NCBI RefSeq assembly: GCF_015207825.1
Contig: NZ_JADEWC010000023.1
Location: 1-56,776 of the forward strand
DNA length: 56,776 nucleotides
DNA from: Cyanobacterium stanieri LEGE 03274
GTDB taxonomy: Bacteria > Cyanobacteriota > Cyanobacteriia > Cyanobacteriales > Cyanobacteriaceae
Direction of reading: 5' to 3'
The notes under the pieces are model-generated. The model ran no database searches. It saw only the letters and a list, made by a program, of their open reading frames with translations, and was not told the origin of the DNA. Below, in pieces: positions 9,701-17,688 of this stretch. Within the stretch, counting starts at the first letter, position 1; the number at the start of each line of letters is the position of its first letter. Both the position numbers and the translations under genes were made by a program.

Positions 9701-11282
9701 AGAATTTCTAGCCAACATGAGTCATGAAATTCGTACCCCCTTAAATGGTGTCATCGGTTTTTCAGAATTACTATTACAAACCAACCTCGATGCCACCCAA
9801 AAAAAATATCTTCATCTTGTCAATCAATCGGGGAATATTCTTCTTGACTTAATTAATGATATTCTTGATTTTTCCAAAATAGAAGCGGGAAGACTAGAAC
9901 TTTCCCATCAAAAAACCGATATTTGGAATCTTGCTTCCGAGGTTGTGGACATCATTCGCCTTAAGGTTGCCCATAAAGACATTGAAATTCTCTTAAACAT
10001 TTCCCCAGAATTACCCCGTTTTGCTTGGTTAGATGAAATTCGGGTTAAACAAATTTTAATTAATCTCCTTGGCAATGCGGTTAAATTTACGGAAAAAGGG
10101 GAAATCGAAGTAAAAATCACCCTCCAAAATACCATTGACATTAAAAATAATCAAAGATTAACCCCCTCAAAAAAAGATCAGGATTTAACATTTAATCTTG
10201 AATTTTCCGTTAGGGATACGGGTATGGGTATTAGCCCAGAAAAACAAGAAAAAATCTTCCAAGCCTTTGCCCAAGAGGATAATTCCATTACTCGTAAATA
10301 TGGAGGCACTGGTTTAGGGTTAACTATTTCTAATAAGTTATTGGCTTTGATGAATAGTCAATTGCATTTAGAAAGTGAAGTCGGTAAGGGTAGTCGTTTC
10401 TTTTTTAATCTTTCTTTGAAAACTCAAATGGGGGAAGAAATTGAATACGAGGCTTTGAGTGATATTAAACGGCTGTTGATTGTGGATGATAACGTTAATA
10501 ATTGTGAGATTCTCAGACAGATGTTACTTAGAAAAAATATTGTCTGTGATGTAGTTTATGATTGTGTTTCAGCTCAACAAATTCTTAAAAATAATCCGGG
10601 GGTGTATGAGGGGGCAATTATTGATTATAGTTTGCCTGATAGTAATGGTTTGGATTTAATTCGCATTATTCGTTGTGGTTTTGATATTGATGCTAGTCGT
10701 TTACCGATAATTTTGTTACATAGTGTAGCTAATGATCAAGATATTAATTTGGCTTGTGAGGAGTTAAGTATTCAAAGTCAACATAATAAACCTATTAGTA
10801 TCGATCAACTATACTATACCTTGGCTCATCTAAAGGTTAAGAACTCGGATGGGGTGCAAATGGTGGTGGATAATAGTTTGACTAATGAAAATGAAGCAAT
10901 GGTTGATCGTCTTACTATTTTAATTGCTGAGGATAATAGTGTTAATTTAACTTTAACAAAGGTTTTGGTTAAAAGGGCGATCGCACATAGTACCATTATC
11001 ACCGCTAAAAACGGACAAGAGGCGATCGAAAAATATATCACCCATCAACCCGACTTAATCTTAATGGATATTCAAATGCCCGTGATGAGTGGTTATGAAG
11101 CAACTACCATCATTAGAGCCACCGAAGAAAATAAATATACTCCCATTATCGCCCTCACCGCAGGTACAATCAAAGGGGAAAAAGAGCGTTGCTTGGAAGC
11201 AGGAATGGATGATTATTTAAGTAAACCCATTGTTTTGGAAGAATTTAACCGCATTATCCGTCAATATGTAACTATGGTGTGA
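6792..11282 (+). CDS. Multi-PAS/GAF hybrid sensor histidine kinase with two receiver domains
   Basis: A soluble hybrid histidine kinase of 1496 residues with no membrane segment. Domain order: about six PAS/PAC repeats (roughly residues 20-127, 140-250, 270-385, 390-510, 515-635, 640-765), a GAF domain (about 780-950), HisKA with His978 in NMSHEIRTPLNG, HATPase_c with INLLGNAVKF, DTGMGIS and GGTGLGL, then two receivers. The first receiver has Asp1278 in AIIDYSLPD and the second Asp1426 in LILMDIQMP, both with the conserved C-terminal Lys. The many PAS domains imply cytoplasmic sensing of redox, light or small ligands, but none shows a bilin-binding Cys I can defend. ruvX begins 15 bp downstream. 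No output regulator is adjacent, so signalling partners lie elsewhere. Confidence 0.95.
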   Translation: MNVEESSKKNNFLKDTTYNLEQFFSLASDLLCITDLEGNFLELNSLWQEILGYSPEELKGRCFADLVHHQDLESSFATLSTLKNDQKINHFENRCRHKNGTYYYLEWKAQIHDGLIYALARDITQKKQREARVEKEKNFSNSVITNLPDGFMVLSASGELLEVNPAFCEMTGFTRPELLGTFPPFDYWASENIDLCEKVFNPLNIHLNNKNIEVIFKHKKGHYIPILVSCYTINNPDDNVLFLCATIKNISQIKNAEIELNLTKDFLEQTSRLARVGGWEVNLDSDTVKWTDMTKIIHELPLDFQPTLEDAINFYREGESRDVVTKAVEGAIIRGESSAFEVQLVTATGKEIWVKAIIESDFRDGKCHRLYGSFQDIDEEKKNQIALAKKTAEFNQLVSLIPLGIYKLTEDFRFIYVSSVWADLNNLKAEDVVKDSKIALSIIHPEDRDLFLAKSAEAIASRTNFDETVRMIIDGKVRWMQIKSKAQQDENGNWFWFGTQTDVTENQIAQRELLSTKQQLQSILGSLNEVVWSISYPDQQVLYITPSAEDLYEMPLSEWLKDLSHWHQFIHPEDKQQMQVTLQQLETQGYYNTEYRIITATGKVKWVSNKGKYIKNDAGEIIRIDGIVTDITENQLTKIALAHSENQIKNLIANMSGVAYQCLNDRNYTTLFISEEIQRLTGYQPQDFIDNHVNLYDVIHPRYRKRVSKKINQGVKNKTSYELEYPMLTTHGKLIWVSEKGKGIYDDQGKLLYLEGVIFDITRQKVTKSKIQKANQELQEKEKMLFAISLATKELLVNDDVESAIALSLKILCDAMGTDQAYYFTVKQGENEPICSHQYEYYADGRLPVIQNPQLINIPISLFPPAAQALLAGKPFQTSSDDIEDDIAFKSIIKEQNIKSFIYIPIFYQETFVGFIGFDDTHQTRKWTDGETALLQSFTDTIASAMERKSLEENLSLAKQQAELANRAKSEFLANMSHEIRTPLNGVIGFSELLLQTNLDATQKKYLHLVNQSGNILLDLINDILDFSKIEAGRLELSHQKTDIWNLASEVVDIIRLKVAHKDIEILLNISPELPRFAWLDEIRVKQILINLLGNAVKFTEKGEIEVKITLQNTIDIKNNQRLTPSKKDQDLTFNLEFSVRDTGMGISPEKQEKIFQAFAQEDNSITRKYGGTGLGLTISNKLLALMNSQLHLESEVGKGSRFFFNLSLKTQMGEEIEYEALSDIKRLLIVDDNVNNCEILRQMLLRKNIVCDVVYDCVSAQQILKNNPGVYEGAIIDYSLPDSNGLDLIRIIRCGFDIDASRLPIILLHSVANDQDINLACEELSIQSQHNKPISIDQLYYTLAHLKVKNSDGVQMVVDNSLTNENEAMVDRLTILIAEDNSVNLTLTKVLVKRAIAHSTIITAKNGQEAIEKYITHQPDLILMDIQMPVMSGYEATTIIRATEENKYTPIIALTAGTIKGEKERCLEAGMDDYLSKPIVLEEFNRIIRQYVTMV

Positions 11283-11297
11283 TTCAAAATATAAAAA

Positions 11298-11714
11298 ATG
11301 AAAAAATTATCAGCCCTAGGTTTAGATATAGGATTAAGAAGAATTGGCGTGGCAGGATGCGATGGTTTAGGTTTAATTGCCACAGAATTAACTACCATTG
11401 AACGTAGTTCATTTAATGATGATGTTGTTAAATTTAAAGAAATTATTGAACAAAGAGAAGTAACAATTTTGGTAGTAGGCGTACCTTACAACCGAGAAGG
11501 AGAGATAGGGTTTCAAGCAAAACAAGTAATGAAATATGCTCAAAGATTAGCCCATCATCTTCAATTAGAGTTAGAATTTGTGGACGAGAGATTTACTTCT
11601 GTAGAAGCGGAAGAACAATTAAGAAGTAGTAAAAAGTATTCTCGACAAAATAAGGGTTTAATCGATAAACGAGCCGCCGCTATTATTTTACAACTTTGGC
11701 TCGATGGTAGGTAG
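11298..11714 (+). CDS. ruvX: Putative Holliday junction resolvase / pre-16S rRNA nuclease YqgF
   Basis: A YqgF/RuvX family protein of 138 residues with an RNase H-like fold, implicated in 5'-end processing of pre-16S rRNA and named as a putative Holliday-junction resolvase. The family motifs are complete: LGLDIGLRRIGVA with the first catalytic Asp, VVGVPYNREGE, FVDERFTSVEAE with the acidic pair, and the C-terminal DKRAAAIILQLWLD with the last Asp. The length is typical. It starts 15 bp after the hybrid kinase stop and may be co-transcribed with it, although the functions are unrelated. It converges with the gene ending at 11728, leaving 13 bp. Confidence 0.94.
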   Translation: MKKLSALGLDIGLRRIGVAGCDGLGLIATELTTIERSSFNDDVVKFKEIIEQREVTILVVGVPYNREGEIGFQAKQVMKYAQRLAHHLQLELEFVDERFTSVEAEEQLRSSKKYSRQNKGLIDKRAAAIILQLWLDGR

Positions 11715-11727
11715 GGGATAATAATTC

Positions 11728-12189
11728 CTAGAGAATAATTAATCGACAACCAGAGGCTGTGGGTGGTTGATCAATTTCTCTATAGAGAATGTCAATCCAT
11801 TCATCTTCTTCTGGAAAGTTTTTAGATTTTAACACCATAATCCAGAATTGTTCTAGGTTAAGTTTTTCGCGCACGGCTGTGCGTTGTTTTCCTTTCATGT
11901 CATAGAAGATGTTTTGGGCTTTACCCTCATTTTCTAAAAGGGTGACACCTACTCTGATTAATTTCCCTTCTTCGTTTTCGAGGGCAATGACTGCATCAAT
12001 GCCTAAAATTTCCCAGAGGGTTTCTAAGTCTTCTAAATCCTGCCTTTGGGATATGGCTTTTTCTAATCTTCTTGGAAGATGTTCTTGGGCTATGGTTAAT
12101 AGTTTTTTTACCGTTAAATCTTTCGCCGTGAGATCTAATACTTGAATCCTGGATGCGATCGCCCTAAATCTTATACGTAAACTAAACAT
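11728..12189 (-). CDS. Conserved cyanobacterial hypothetical protein (153 aa)
   Basis: A 153-residue protein I cannot place in a named family. It is hydrophilic and without signal peptide or transmembrane segment. Visible features are a basic N-terminus (MFSLRIRFRAIASRIQ), a helical stretch around LTVKKLLTIAQEHLPRRLEKAIS, a likely beta segment ALENEEGKLIRVGVTLLENEGKA, and the tail ASGCRLIIL. The ATG at 12189 gives a plausible start; a HIP1 octamer lies just inside the coding start at 12154-12161. A perfect 9-bp inverted repeat lies 34 bp upstream and may regulate it. It converges tightly on ruvX. No function is proposed. Confidence 0.75.
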   Translation of the reverse strand: MFSLRIRFRAIASRIQVLDLTAKDLTVKKLLTIAQEHLPRRLEKAISQRQDLEDLETLWEILGIDAVIALENEEGKLIRVGVTLLENEGKAQNIFYDMKGKQRTAVREKLNLEQFWIMVLKSKNFPEEDEWIDILYREIDQPPTASGCRLIIL

Positions 12190-12222
12190 GATGTTTCTCC
12201 ATACAATCAGCTATTTTAGACA

Positions 12223-12243
12223 CTACTAACCCTTGGTTAGTAG
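12223..12243. promoter_or_regulatory. Perfect 9-bp inverted repeat upstream of the 153-aa gene
   Basis: CTACTAACC and GGTTAGTAG are separated by CTT, forming a perfect hairpin or operator-like palindrome 34 bp before the start of the gene at 12189. No T-run follows on either strand, so a protein-binding site or 5' leader hairpin is more likely than a terminator. Confidence 0.45.
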
Positions 12244-12409
12244 ATTTATCATTAAGTAGTCATAGCTGTATAACATTTACCCACGGAAAACCACCAGAAA
12301 GTTATTATAACTTAGTCTAGTTTACACATAATTATAACCCTGTTTAGTAAATTTTAGCAATTATTTACCACCAATTAAGGTGCGCTGAAGCACTAACAAT
12401 CCATAATTA

Positions 12410-13045
12410 CTATTCCCTAACCAACATAGTACGATAAACAGGTTCACCTTTATTAAGGGTAGCAATTTCCCTTTCTGTCATGACACCGATGGGATTTTCT
12501 GTAAGCCAGATTTCTGGTTTTAAAGGTTTAAAATGGCAATTGTCTAAGAAGCGATCGCACATTTCCTCGGCTACTTCTTTTATATCAGATTGCAAGAAAA
12601 TTTGACTACCAGATTTTAAAAATTTTGCCAAAGTAGCCACCGTTTCAGGCTGAATTACCCTTCTTTTATGGTGTTTTTTCTTAAACCAAGGATCGGGAAA
12701 TTGTACCATTACCAACTCAATTTTATCAGCGGGTAAAGAGTTTAAAATATCTTCCAAAGAATTATTAATATTAGCAAAAAGATAATGCAAATTAGTTAAA
12801 TTTTCTTCATCTCGTAATTGATTCGCTTCTATGACCAAAGGCTCTCGAATTTCAAAACCTAAAAAGTTTATATCAGGATTTTGGGGTGCCATTTCCAACA
12901 AAAAACGCCCCCTTGCACAACCAATATCAAGATGAAGGGGAAGAGATAGATTAGAATATATTTGACTCCAATCGGGCAAAGAAAGAGATTGTTGATACTT
13001 ATTACTTAATGGGTTAACGTGTTGACGAACTCTGACTCTAGCCAC
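12410..13045 (-). CDS. trmB: tRNA (guanine-N7-)-methyltransferase
   Basis: TrmB methylates guanine-46 in the variable loop of tRNAs using S-adenosylmethionine. The 211-residue product shows the SAM-binding LDIGCARGRFLLEMA, the downstream acidic FLGFEIREPLV, and the family signature VQFPDPWFKKKHHKRRV. The tail TEREIATLNKGEPVYRTMLVR is also typical. The start is a GTG at 13045, supported by AGGAGG at 13062-13057 with 11-nt spacing; no ATG is available nearby. The gene is divergent from the phosphodiesterase gene, whose first ATG at 13063 directly adjoins this ribosome-binding site, so regulatory sequences of the two overlap. Confidence 0.95.
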   Translation of the reverse strand: MARVRVRQHVNPLSNKYQQSLSLPDWSQIYSNLSLPLHLDIGCARGRFLLEMAPQNPDINFLGFEIREPLVIEANQLRDEENLTNLHYLFANINNSLEDILNSLPADKIELVMVQFPDPWFKKKHHKRRVIQPETVATLAKFLKSGSQIFLQSDIKEVAEEMCDRFLDNCHFKPLKPEIWLTENPIGVMTEREIATLNKGEPVYRTMLVRE

Positions 13046-13062
13046 CGTGATATAATCCTCCT
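13022..13062 (+). promoter_or_regulatory. Extended -10 promoter for the cpdA-like gene within the trmB start region
   Basis: A perfect extended -10 element, TG at 13048-13049 followed after one base by TATAAT at 13051-13056, lies across the trmB translation start. The expected transcription start, about 7 bases further on, falls at or near the ATG at 13063. The message would then be leaderless from that ATG, or would have a leader of about 15 nt if the ATG at 13078 is used. TTGACG at 13022-13027 is too far upstream (23 bp) to be an ideal -35, as expected for an extended -10 promoter. Confidence 0.45.
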
Positions 13063-14178
13063 ATGATTTCTCATGCCATGAATATTCGTTTTGCCGTTGC
13101 CTCTGATTTACATATAGCCCTACCAGAAACCATCGAAGACAAACCGAATCGTTTTCATTTGACCCAATTTAGCATATCAGCCTTTGACACTGTCTTAGCA
13201 CATTTAAACAATCTTGATCTCGATTTTTTGCTTTTACCAGGGGATTTAACCCAAGATGGTGAGCCTGAAAATCATCGTTGGTTACAGGAAAAACTAACTT
13301 CCTTACCCTACCCTGTCTATGTGATTCCAGGTAACCATGATATTCCTAGTCTAAAGGGTAATGAGAAACAAATTCCCTCGGATAAATTTCCCTATTTTTA
13401 TCAAGATTGCGGTTATCAAAATTATACGGAAACCCTCGACTATACCTGCGAAATTGCCCCAAATCTTCAGTTAGTTGCTCTCAATTCCAATCATTTTGAT
13501 GAAAATGGACAACAACAGGGATTACTGCAACCATCTCAACTACAGTGGTTAGAAGAAACCCTTGGGAAGTTAAAGGACAAATTAGTATTGTTGATGGTAC
13601 ATCATAACGTCATCGAGCATTTACCCCAACAGTCAAAACATCCCCTAGGACGTAGGTATATGTTAGATAATCCTTTAGATTTATTAGATATTTTAGATAG
13701 GTATGAAGTCAAGTTAATTTTTACAGGACATCTCCACATTCAAGATATTAGCCAATATAAGGACATTTATGAAGTCACTACGGGGTCTTTAATTACCTAT
13801 CCGAGTCCGTACCGCATCATCGAATTAAACCGCCATCATGGGGGAATAAATACCGTTAAAATTAATAGTTATCAAGTAACTGATTTACCAGAAAAAGAAA
13901 AATATGACCAATTTTGTCGGGAGTGGATGGGCGATCGCTCTTACCCATTTATAATGAAATTATTAACCACCCCTCCCCTCAACCTCCCAGAAAAAGAAGC
14001 CAGTCAATATGCCCCCCCCATGAAATATTTTTGGGCAGACATAGCCAAGGGAGACAGTGAGTTAAATTATCCCCAACTTCCCCCCAAAATCAATCAACAC
14101 TTTCAATGCTTTGGGGTAGATGTCATCGATGGCAAACCCCAGTTTAGAGATAATAACACCACCATTCAGATAAAATAA
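13063..14178 (+). CDS. Metallophosphoesterase, cyclic-nucleotide phosphodiesterase (CpdA/Icc-like)
   Basis: A calcineurin-like metallophosphoesterase of 371 residues (366 if the ATG at 13078 is the start). The dinuclear-metal motifs are all present in order: ASDLHIALPE (DxH), LLLPGDLTQDGEPEN (GD), VIPGNHDIP (GNHD), LLMVHHNVIEH and FTGHLHIQ (GHxH). The spacing matches the 3',5'-cyclic-nucleotide phosphodiesterase (CpdA/Icc) class, but substrate cannot be fixed from motifs alone. No signal peptide is seen, so a cytoplasmic location is expected. A HIP1 octamer at 13931 marks a visible change from G/T-rich to A/C-rich coding. No Shine-Dalgarno sequence precedes either candidate start, in keeping with a leaderless or near-leaderless message. 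Confidence 0.88.
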   Translation: MISHAMNIRFAVASDLHIALPETIEDKPNRFHLTQFSISAFDTVLAHLNNLDLDFLLLPGDLTQDGEPENHRWLQEKLTSLPYPVYVIPGNHDIPSLKGNEKQIPSDKFPYFYQDCGYQNYTETLDYTCEIAPNLQLVALNSNHFDENGQQQGLLQPSQLQWLEETLGKLKDKLVLLMVHHNVIEHLPQQSKHPLGRRYMLDNPLDLLDILDRYEVKLIFTGHLHIQDISQYKDIYEVTTGSLITYPSPYRIIELNRHHGGINTVKINSYQVTDLPEKEKYDQFCREWMGDRSYPFIMKLLTTPPLNLPEKEASQYAPPMKYFWADIAKGDSELNYPQLPPKINQHFQCFGVDVIDGKPQFRDNNTTIQIK

Positions 14179-14464
14179 CCTTAAAGGGAATCATATTTTT
14201 ACACGCGCAAAAAGAATCCGCCCCTACATAATAAGAGCGGGTTATGGTGTGAGGAGTGAGCGAAAATAACATCTCGCCCACATACATTCTAACTCATAAC
14301 CAGTAAAGTAAGTGAGCAAAAAACCCCATGATCAAGTGGTAATTTATAAAAGGTGCAAGAATTGTAAAATTATAGAAATAATTAGAAGCTAAAGACAAAT
14401 TATTTGTTATGGTAAAATCTGATAGTAATCAAAAAGCACATAGTTTAAGTAAGGAATAAATAAG

Positions 14465-14788
14465 ATGTCAGAAGTGACAGAAGTAAAAGAAGCAGATTTT
14501 AAAGCAGAAGTTTTAGACAGTGAACTTCCCGTTTTAGTTGACTTTTGGGCGCCTTGGTGTGGGCCATGTCGTATGGTTGCCCCCGTGGTAGAGGAAATAG
14601 CCCAACAATATGAAGGAAAAGTTAAAGTAGTTAAATTAAATACTGATGAAAATCCTCAAATTGCTAGTCAATATGGTATTCGCAGTATCCCTACTTTAAT
14701 GGTTTTCAAAGGTGGTCAAAAACAGGATATGCTAGTGGGTGCTGTACCTAAAACCAGTTTAGCAAAGACCTTAGAACAACATATTTAG
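14465..14788 (+). CDS. trxA: Thioredoxin (m-type)
   Basis: A thioredoxin of 107 residues, the usual length, with the redox-active [10 protein letters not shown] and the cis-proline region [13 protein letters not shown]. It reduces protein disulfides in the cytoplasm and in cyanobacteria takes electrons from ferredoxin- or NADPH-thioredoxin reductase. Asp in LVDFWAPWC and the C-terminal [16 protein letters not shown] are conserved. AAGGAATA upstream is a weak ribosome-binding site. The 286 bp ahead of the gene hold no other gene that I can see; AT-rich sequence with TATGGTAAAAT near 14408 could supply a -10 box. A hairpin follows the stop. Confidence 0.97.
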   Translation: MSEVTEVKEADFKAEVLDSELPVLVDFWAPWCGPCRMVAPVVEEIAQQYEGKVKVVKLNTDENPQIASQYGIRSIPTLMVFKGGQKQDMLVGAVPKTSLAKTLEQHI

Positions 14789-14808
14789 GTTCTTTTGCCC
14801 ACCTGATG

Positions 14809-14847
14809 ATATTCCCACTATATTATATAATGGTGGGATATTTTTTT
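14809..14847 (+). terminator. Probable terminator after trxA
   Basis: TCCCAC and GTGGGA pair across an AT-rich loop, extended by A/T pairs on both sides with one bulge, and are followed by TTTTTTT. The T-run ends only about 11 bases before the ribosome-binding GAGG of the next gene, so partial read-through into that gene is possible. Confidence 0.6.
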
Positions 14848-14870
14848 GTTTGTTTTTTGAGGTTATAATT

Positions 14871-15938
14871 TTGTCTAATAAATCAGATTTAGATTTATTT
14901 TATCGTTCTCGCAATATTGAAGAATTATTAAAAAAAATACCTAGTTATACTCATAATAAATGGCTAAAAAAATCTTTAAAGTCTTTAGCTAAATTGGTAA
15001 AACGAGGAAAAATTGACCGTTTAGAATGGAAAATATTAACTGGTACTCTTAAAGATTTAGAAAAGGGTTTTCGTCTTTTTTCCAACTATCGCAATACACG
15101 AAAAATCACCATATTTGGTTCGGCAAGAACTACCTGTGATACCCCCGAATATGATCTTGCCTTAAAATTTGCCCAAAAAGTCTCCCAAGAAGGCTTTATG
15201 GTTCTTACAGGGGCTGGAGGTGGCATTATGGAAGCAGGTAATAAGGGCGCTGGAACTGATAATTCTTTTGGTTTAAATGTTAAGTTACCTTTTGAACAAA
15301 GTGCCAATAACTATATTGAAAATGATCATAAATTAATTAATTTTAAATACTTTTTTACTCGCAAACTATTCTTCTTAAAAGAAACAGATGCGATCGCCCT
15401 TTTCCCTGGTGGTTTTGGCACCCAAGACGAAGCATTTGAAACCCTAACCCTTTGCCAGACAGGAAGACAACCCCCCATTCCCCTAATTTTGATAGACAAA
15501 CCGGGGGGAAACTATTGGCAAAATTGGCAACAATATATTATCGAAAATCTGGTATCAGAAGGATATATAAATCCCGAAGACAAAGAAATCTATACCATTA
15601 CCGACAATGTCGATACCGCCTATGAAATAATCAGTAAATTTTATCGAGTTTATCACTCCAGTTTGTATCGTAAAGACTTTTTTGTCATGAGATTAAACTG
15701 CCAATTAAAAGATGAACAAATAAACATATTAAACGATAAATTTAGCGACATTCTAACCCAAGGAAAAATAACCAAAATAGAATCCACCGACTCCCAAAGT
15801 AGTGGCACCATTGACGATTTACCAAGCATTGGATTTTACTTTAACGAAAGAAAATTTAGTCGCATTTATCAAATGATTAACATCATTAACAGTTTTGAAT
15901 TAGATACCTTTGCTTGTCATCAACCCTATATAAGATAA
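14871..15938 (+). CDS. LOG family protein (nucleotide 5'-monophosphate phosphoribohydrolase-like)
   Basis: A LOG-family Rossmann protein, the group of cytokinin riboside-monophosphate phosphoribohydrolases long misnamed lysine decarboxylases. The core lies at about residues 75-260: ITIFGSARTT, VLTGAGGGIMEAGNKGA, the catalytic-pocket Arg in FFTRKLFFLK, and the signature PGGFGTQDEAFE. At about 355 residues it is longer than simple LOG proteins, with a charged N-terminal helical region and a roughly 90-residue C-terminal extension. TTG at 14871 is preferred because GAGG lies 8 nt upstream; the longest frame starts at a TTG at 14850 with no such site. A HIP1 site at 15390 marks an abrupt G/T-to-A/C codon change. 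Confidence 0.87.
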   Translation: MSNKSDLDLFYRSRNIEELLKKIPSYTHNKWLKKSLKSLAKLVKRGKIDRLEWKILTGTLKDLEKGFRLFSNYRNTRKITIFGSARTTCDTPEYDLALKFAQKVSQEGFMVLTGAGGGIMEAGNKGAGTDNSFGLNVKLPFEQSANNYIENDHKLINFKYFFTRKLFFLKETDAIALFPGGFGTQDEAFETLTLCQTGRQPPIPLILIDKPGGNYWQNWQQYIIENLVSEGYINPEDKEIYTITDNVDTAYEIISKFYRVYHSSLYRKDFFVMRLNCQLKDEQINILNDKFSDILTQGKITKIESTDSQSSGTIDDLPSIGFYFNERKFSRIYQMINIINSFELDTFACHQPYIR

Positions 15939-16046
15939 TTGATAATTGAGAATGGATAATTGATAATTATATTACCATCCTCCATAGCTGATTCCATCAG
16001 TAATATCAAGTCCATTTGATCACTAATAAGTTAGCAATATCAATCA

Positions 16047-16145
16047 GTTCAATTTATTGAACTAACTATCGTTAGCCGTGTAATTCATTACACGGTGGGT
16101 GAAGATACAATCTATTTATAACTAATTTTCCAAACTTGGTATAAA
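16047..16145 (+). repeat. Palindromic intergenic repeat, family A, copy 1
   Basis: About 100 bp with two palindromes, GTTCAATTTATTGAAC at 16047-16062 and CCGTGTAATTCATTACACGG at 16076-16095, then a conserved tail running to ACTTGGTATAA. Related copies lie at 24013-24181 (two) and, inverted, at 30146-30238. No coding capacity; probably a MITE-like or hairpin-forming dispersed element. The rest of the 253-bp gap from 15939 holds nothing else recognisable. Confidence 0.7.
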
Positions 16146-16191
16146 TCACTTTTTCATCAAAACCTATTCATAACTCCATCAAAAATTAACG

Positions 16192-17448
16192 GTGAAATCT
16201 AATCATAAACATATCCAACAAACAAAACTTCATAACGGTATTACCCTAGTCGTAATTGAAAACCCTACTACCGAAATTATTGCAGGAAGAATCTTTTGTC
16301 GCAATGCAGGAAGTCGTTGGGAATCTCCTGATAATGCGGGGATTTTTCATCTTTTAGCCAGTGTTATGGCAAAAGGCACCAGAAATTTATCCTCCCTAGA
16401 AATTGCCGAGAAAGTAGAAACCATTGGCGCCGCCCTTGGCACAGACACTTCTAGCGATTACTTTCTGACTAGCATTAAAACTGTTACCGATGACTTCGAG
16501 CAAATTTTAGAAATTGCAGGGGAAATGTTGCGTTATCCCTCTTTCCCCCAGCAAGAGTTAGAATTAGAAAAAAATATTACTCTCCAAAACATCCTTTCTC
16601 AAAAAGAGCAACCCTTTAACCTTGCTTTTAACCAATTAAGGCAGATGATGTATGGACAACATCCCTATGGGTTTTCTATTCTTGGTACGGAGGAAAGCGT
16701 TAACAATATAACCATCGAGCATTTAAGACAATGCCATAAAAGACACTTTCGTCCTGATAACATCGTTATAAGTTTAGCAGGAAAAATAGATCTCGAACAA
16801 GCGACTTTGATGGTTAATAAAATATTTGGTGATTGGGAAAATCCTCCCCACAGCATGGATTCATTAACTACCCCTGTTATCGAAGCCAAGTCAGCCTACG
16901 GCAAAATTGACCAACAAACACAACAATCTATTATCATGATGGGTTACATTACCCCTAGCATGGATAGTGTTGATTATCCCGTTTTAAAGTTGATTAGCAC
17001 TTATTTGGGTAATGGTTTATCAAGTCGCTTGTTTGTGGAGTTACGAGAAAAAAGAGGATTGGCTTATGATGTCTCCGCTTTTTATCCTACCCGTTTAGAT
17101 AAATCTCAATTTGTTGTCTATATGGGCACTGCCCCTGTTAATACTGAAATTGGGATGGAAGGTTTACAAGCAGAAATTAGCCGATTAAGGAATATCACCC
17201 TCAGCGCAGAGGAATTACAGACGGCGAAAAACAAATTATTAGGGCAATATGCTTTGGGTAAGCAGACTAATTCGGAGTTTGCCCAAATTTTTGGCTGGTA
17301 TGAAACCCTTGGAGTGGGTATTGATTACGATCGCACTTTCCAAGATAATATTAATGCTGTTACGGTGGCACAAATCCAAGAAGTGGCTAATAAGTATCTG
17401 CGAGATGAATTTCTCTGTACTTCTATCGTGGGGCAATCTGTACAGTAG
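16192..17448 (+). CDS. M16 family peptidase-like protein, zinc motif lost
   Basis: A 418-residue pitrilysin-family (M16) protein, close to the length of bacterial M16 subunits. The fold is evident from NGITLVVIENP, GSRWESPDNAGIFHLL, MYGQHPYGFSILGTEES and LFVELREKRGLAYDVSAFY. The inverted zinc motif HxxEH, expected at residues 53-57, reads His-Leu-Leu-Ala-Ser, so the glutamate and second histidine are missing and the protein should be proteolytically inactive by itself. Such subunits usually pair with an active M16 partner, often encoded next door; here none is adjacent. The Arg/Tyr pair typical of the substrate-binding subunit is present in RGLAY. The start is GTG at 16192 without a clear ribosome-binding site. 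Confidence 0.88.
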   Translation: MKSNHKHIQQTKLHNGITLVVIENPTTEIIAGRIFCRNAGSRWESPDNAGIFHLLASVMAKGTRNLSSLEIAEKVETIGAALGTDTSSDYFLTSIKTVTDDFEQILEIAGEMLRYPSFPQQELELEKNITLQNILSQKEQPFNLAFNQLRQMMYGQHPYGFSILGTEESVNNITIEHLRQCHKRHFRPDNIVISLAGKIDLEQATLMVNKIFGDWENPPHSMDSLTTPVIEAKSAYGKIDQQTQQSIIMMGYITPSMDSVDYPVLKLISTYLGNGLSSRLFVELREKRGLAYDVSAFYPTRLDKSQFVVYMGTAPVNTEIGMEGLQAEISRLRNITLSAEELQTAKNKLLGQYALGKQTNSEFAQIFGWYETLGVGIDYDRTFQDNINAVTVAQIQEVANKYLRDEFLCTSIVGQSVQ

Positions 17449-17538
17449 CCAATTATATCAACTTCTGATGATCAGTTAAAAATGATGCGGAAAAAGAAGA
17501 ATAGAAAAAAATCAAACACAGTTAAAGATTAAATAATT

Positions 17539-17688
17539 TCAACATTCGTCACCAAAAATTAAACTTATGGTGTACCAATGAACATAAAAATTGTGAATTT
17601 TAATCAACTCTAAAATTTGATATTTTTTAAACAACTCTTCCCATGCAACATCATTTTTACTTTTTGATTGACTTTCAGAATTACTCAT
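17539..17688 (-). pseudogene. Stub of a possible restriction endonuclease gene (49 codons)
   Basis: The ATG at 17688 overlaps the stop of the adenine methyltransferase gene (ATGAGTAA), a coupling typical of restriction-modification operons. The frame runs 49 codons: a Ser/Lys-rich start, then NDVAWEELFKKYQILELI, which resembles the N-terminus of several type II restriction enzymes as I remember them. It then becomes unrelated and stops after FGDEC. It is too short to be functional and is best read as the head of a deleted endonuclease. The remaining ~90 bp to the M16 gene hold nothing else. The restriction-enzyme identity is inference from resemblance and context. Confidence 0.5.

Noticed and set aside
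14871-15938. Lysine decarboxylase annotation for the LOG-family protein
   Set aside because: The PGGxGT...E signature belongs to phosphoribohydrolases; the decarboxylase name is a historical misannotation.
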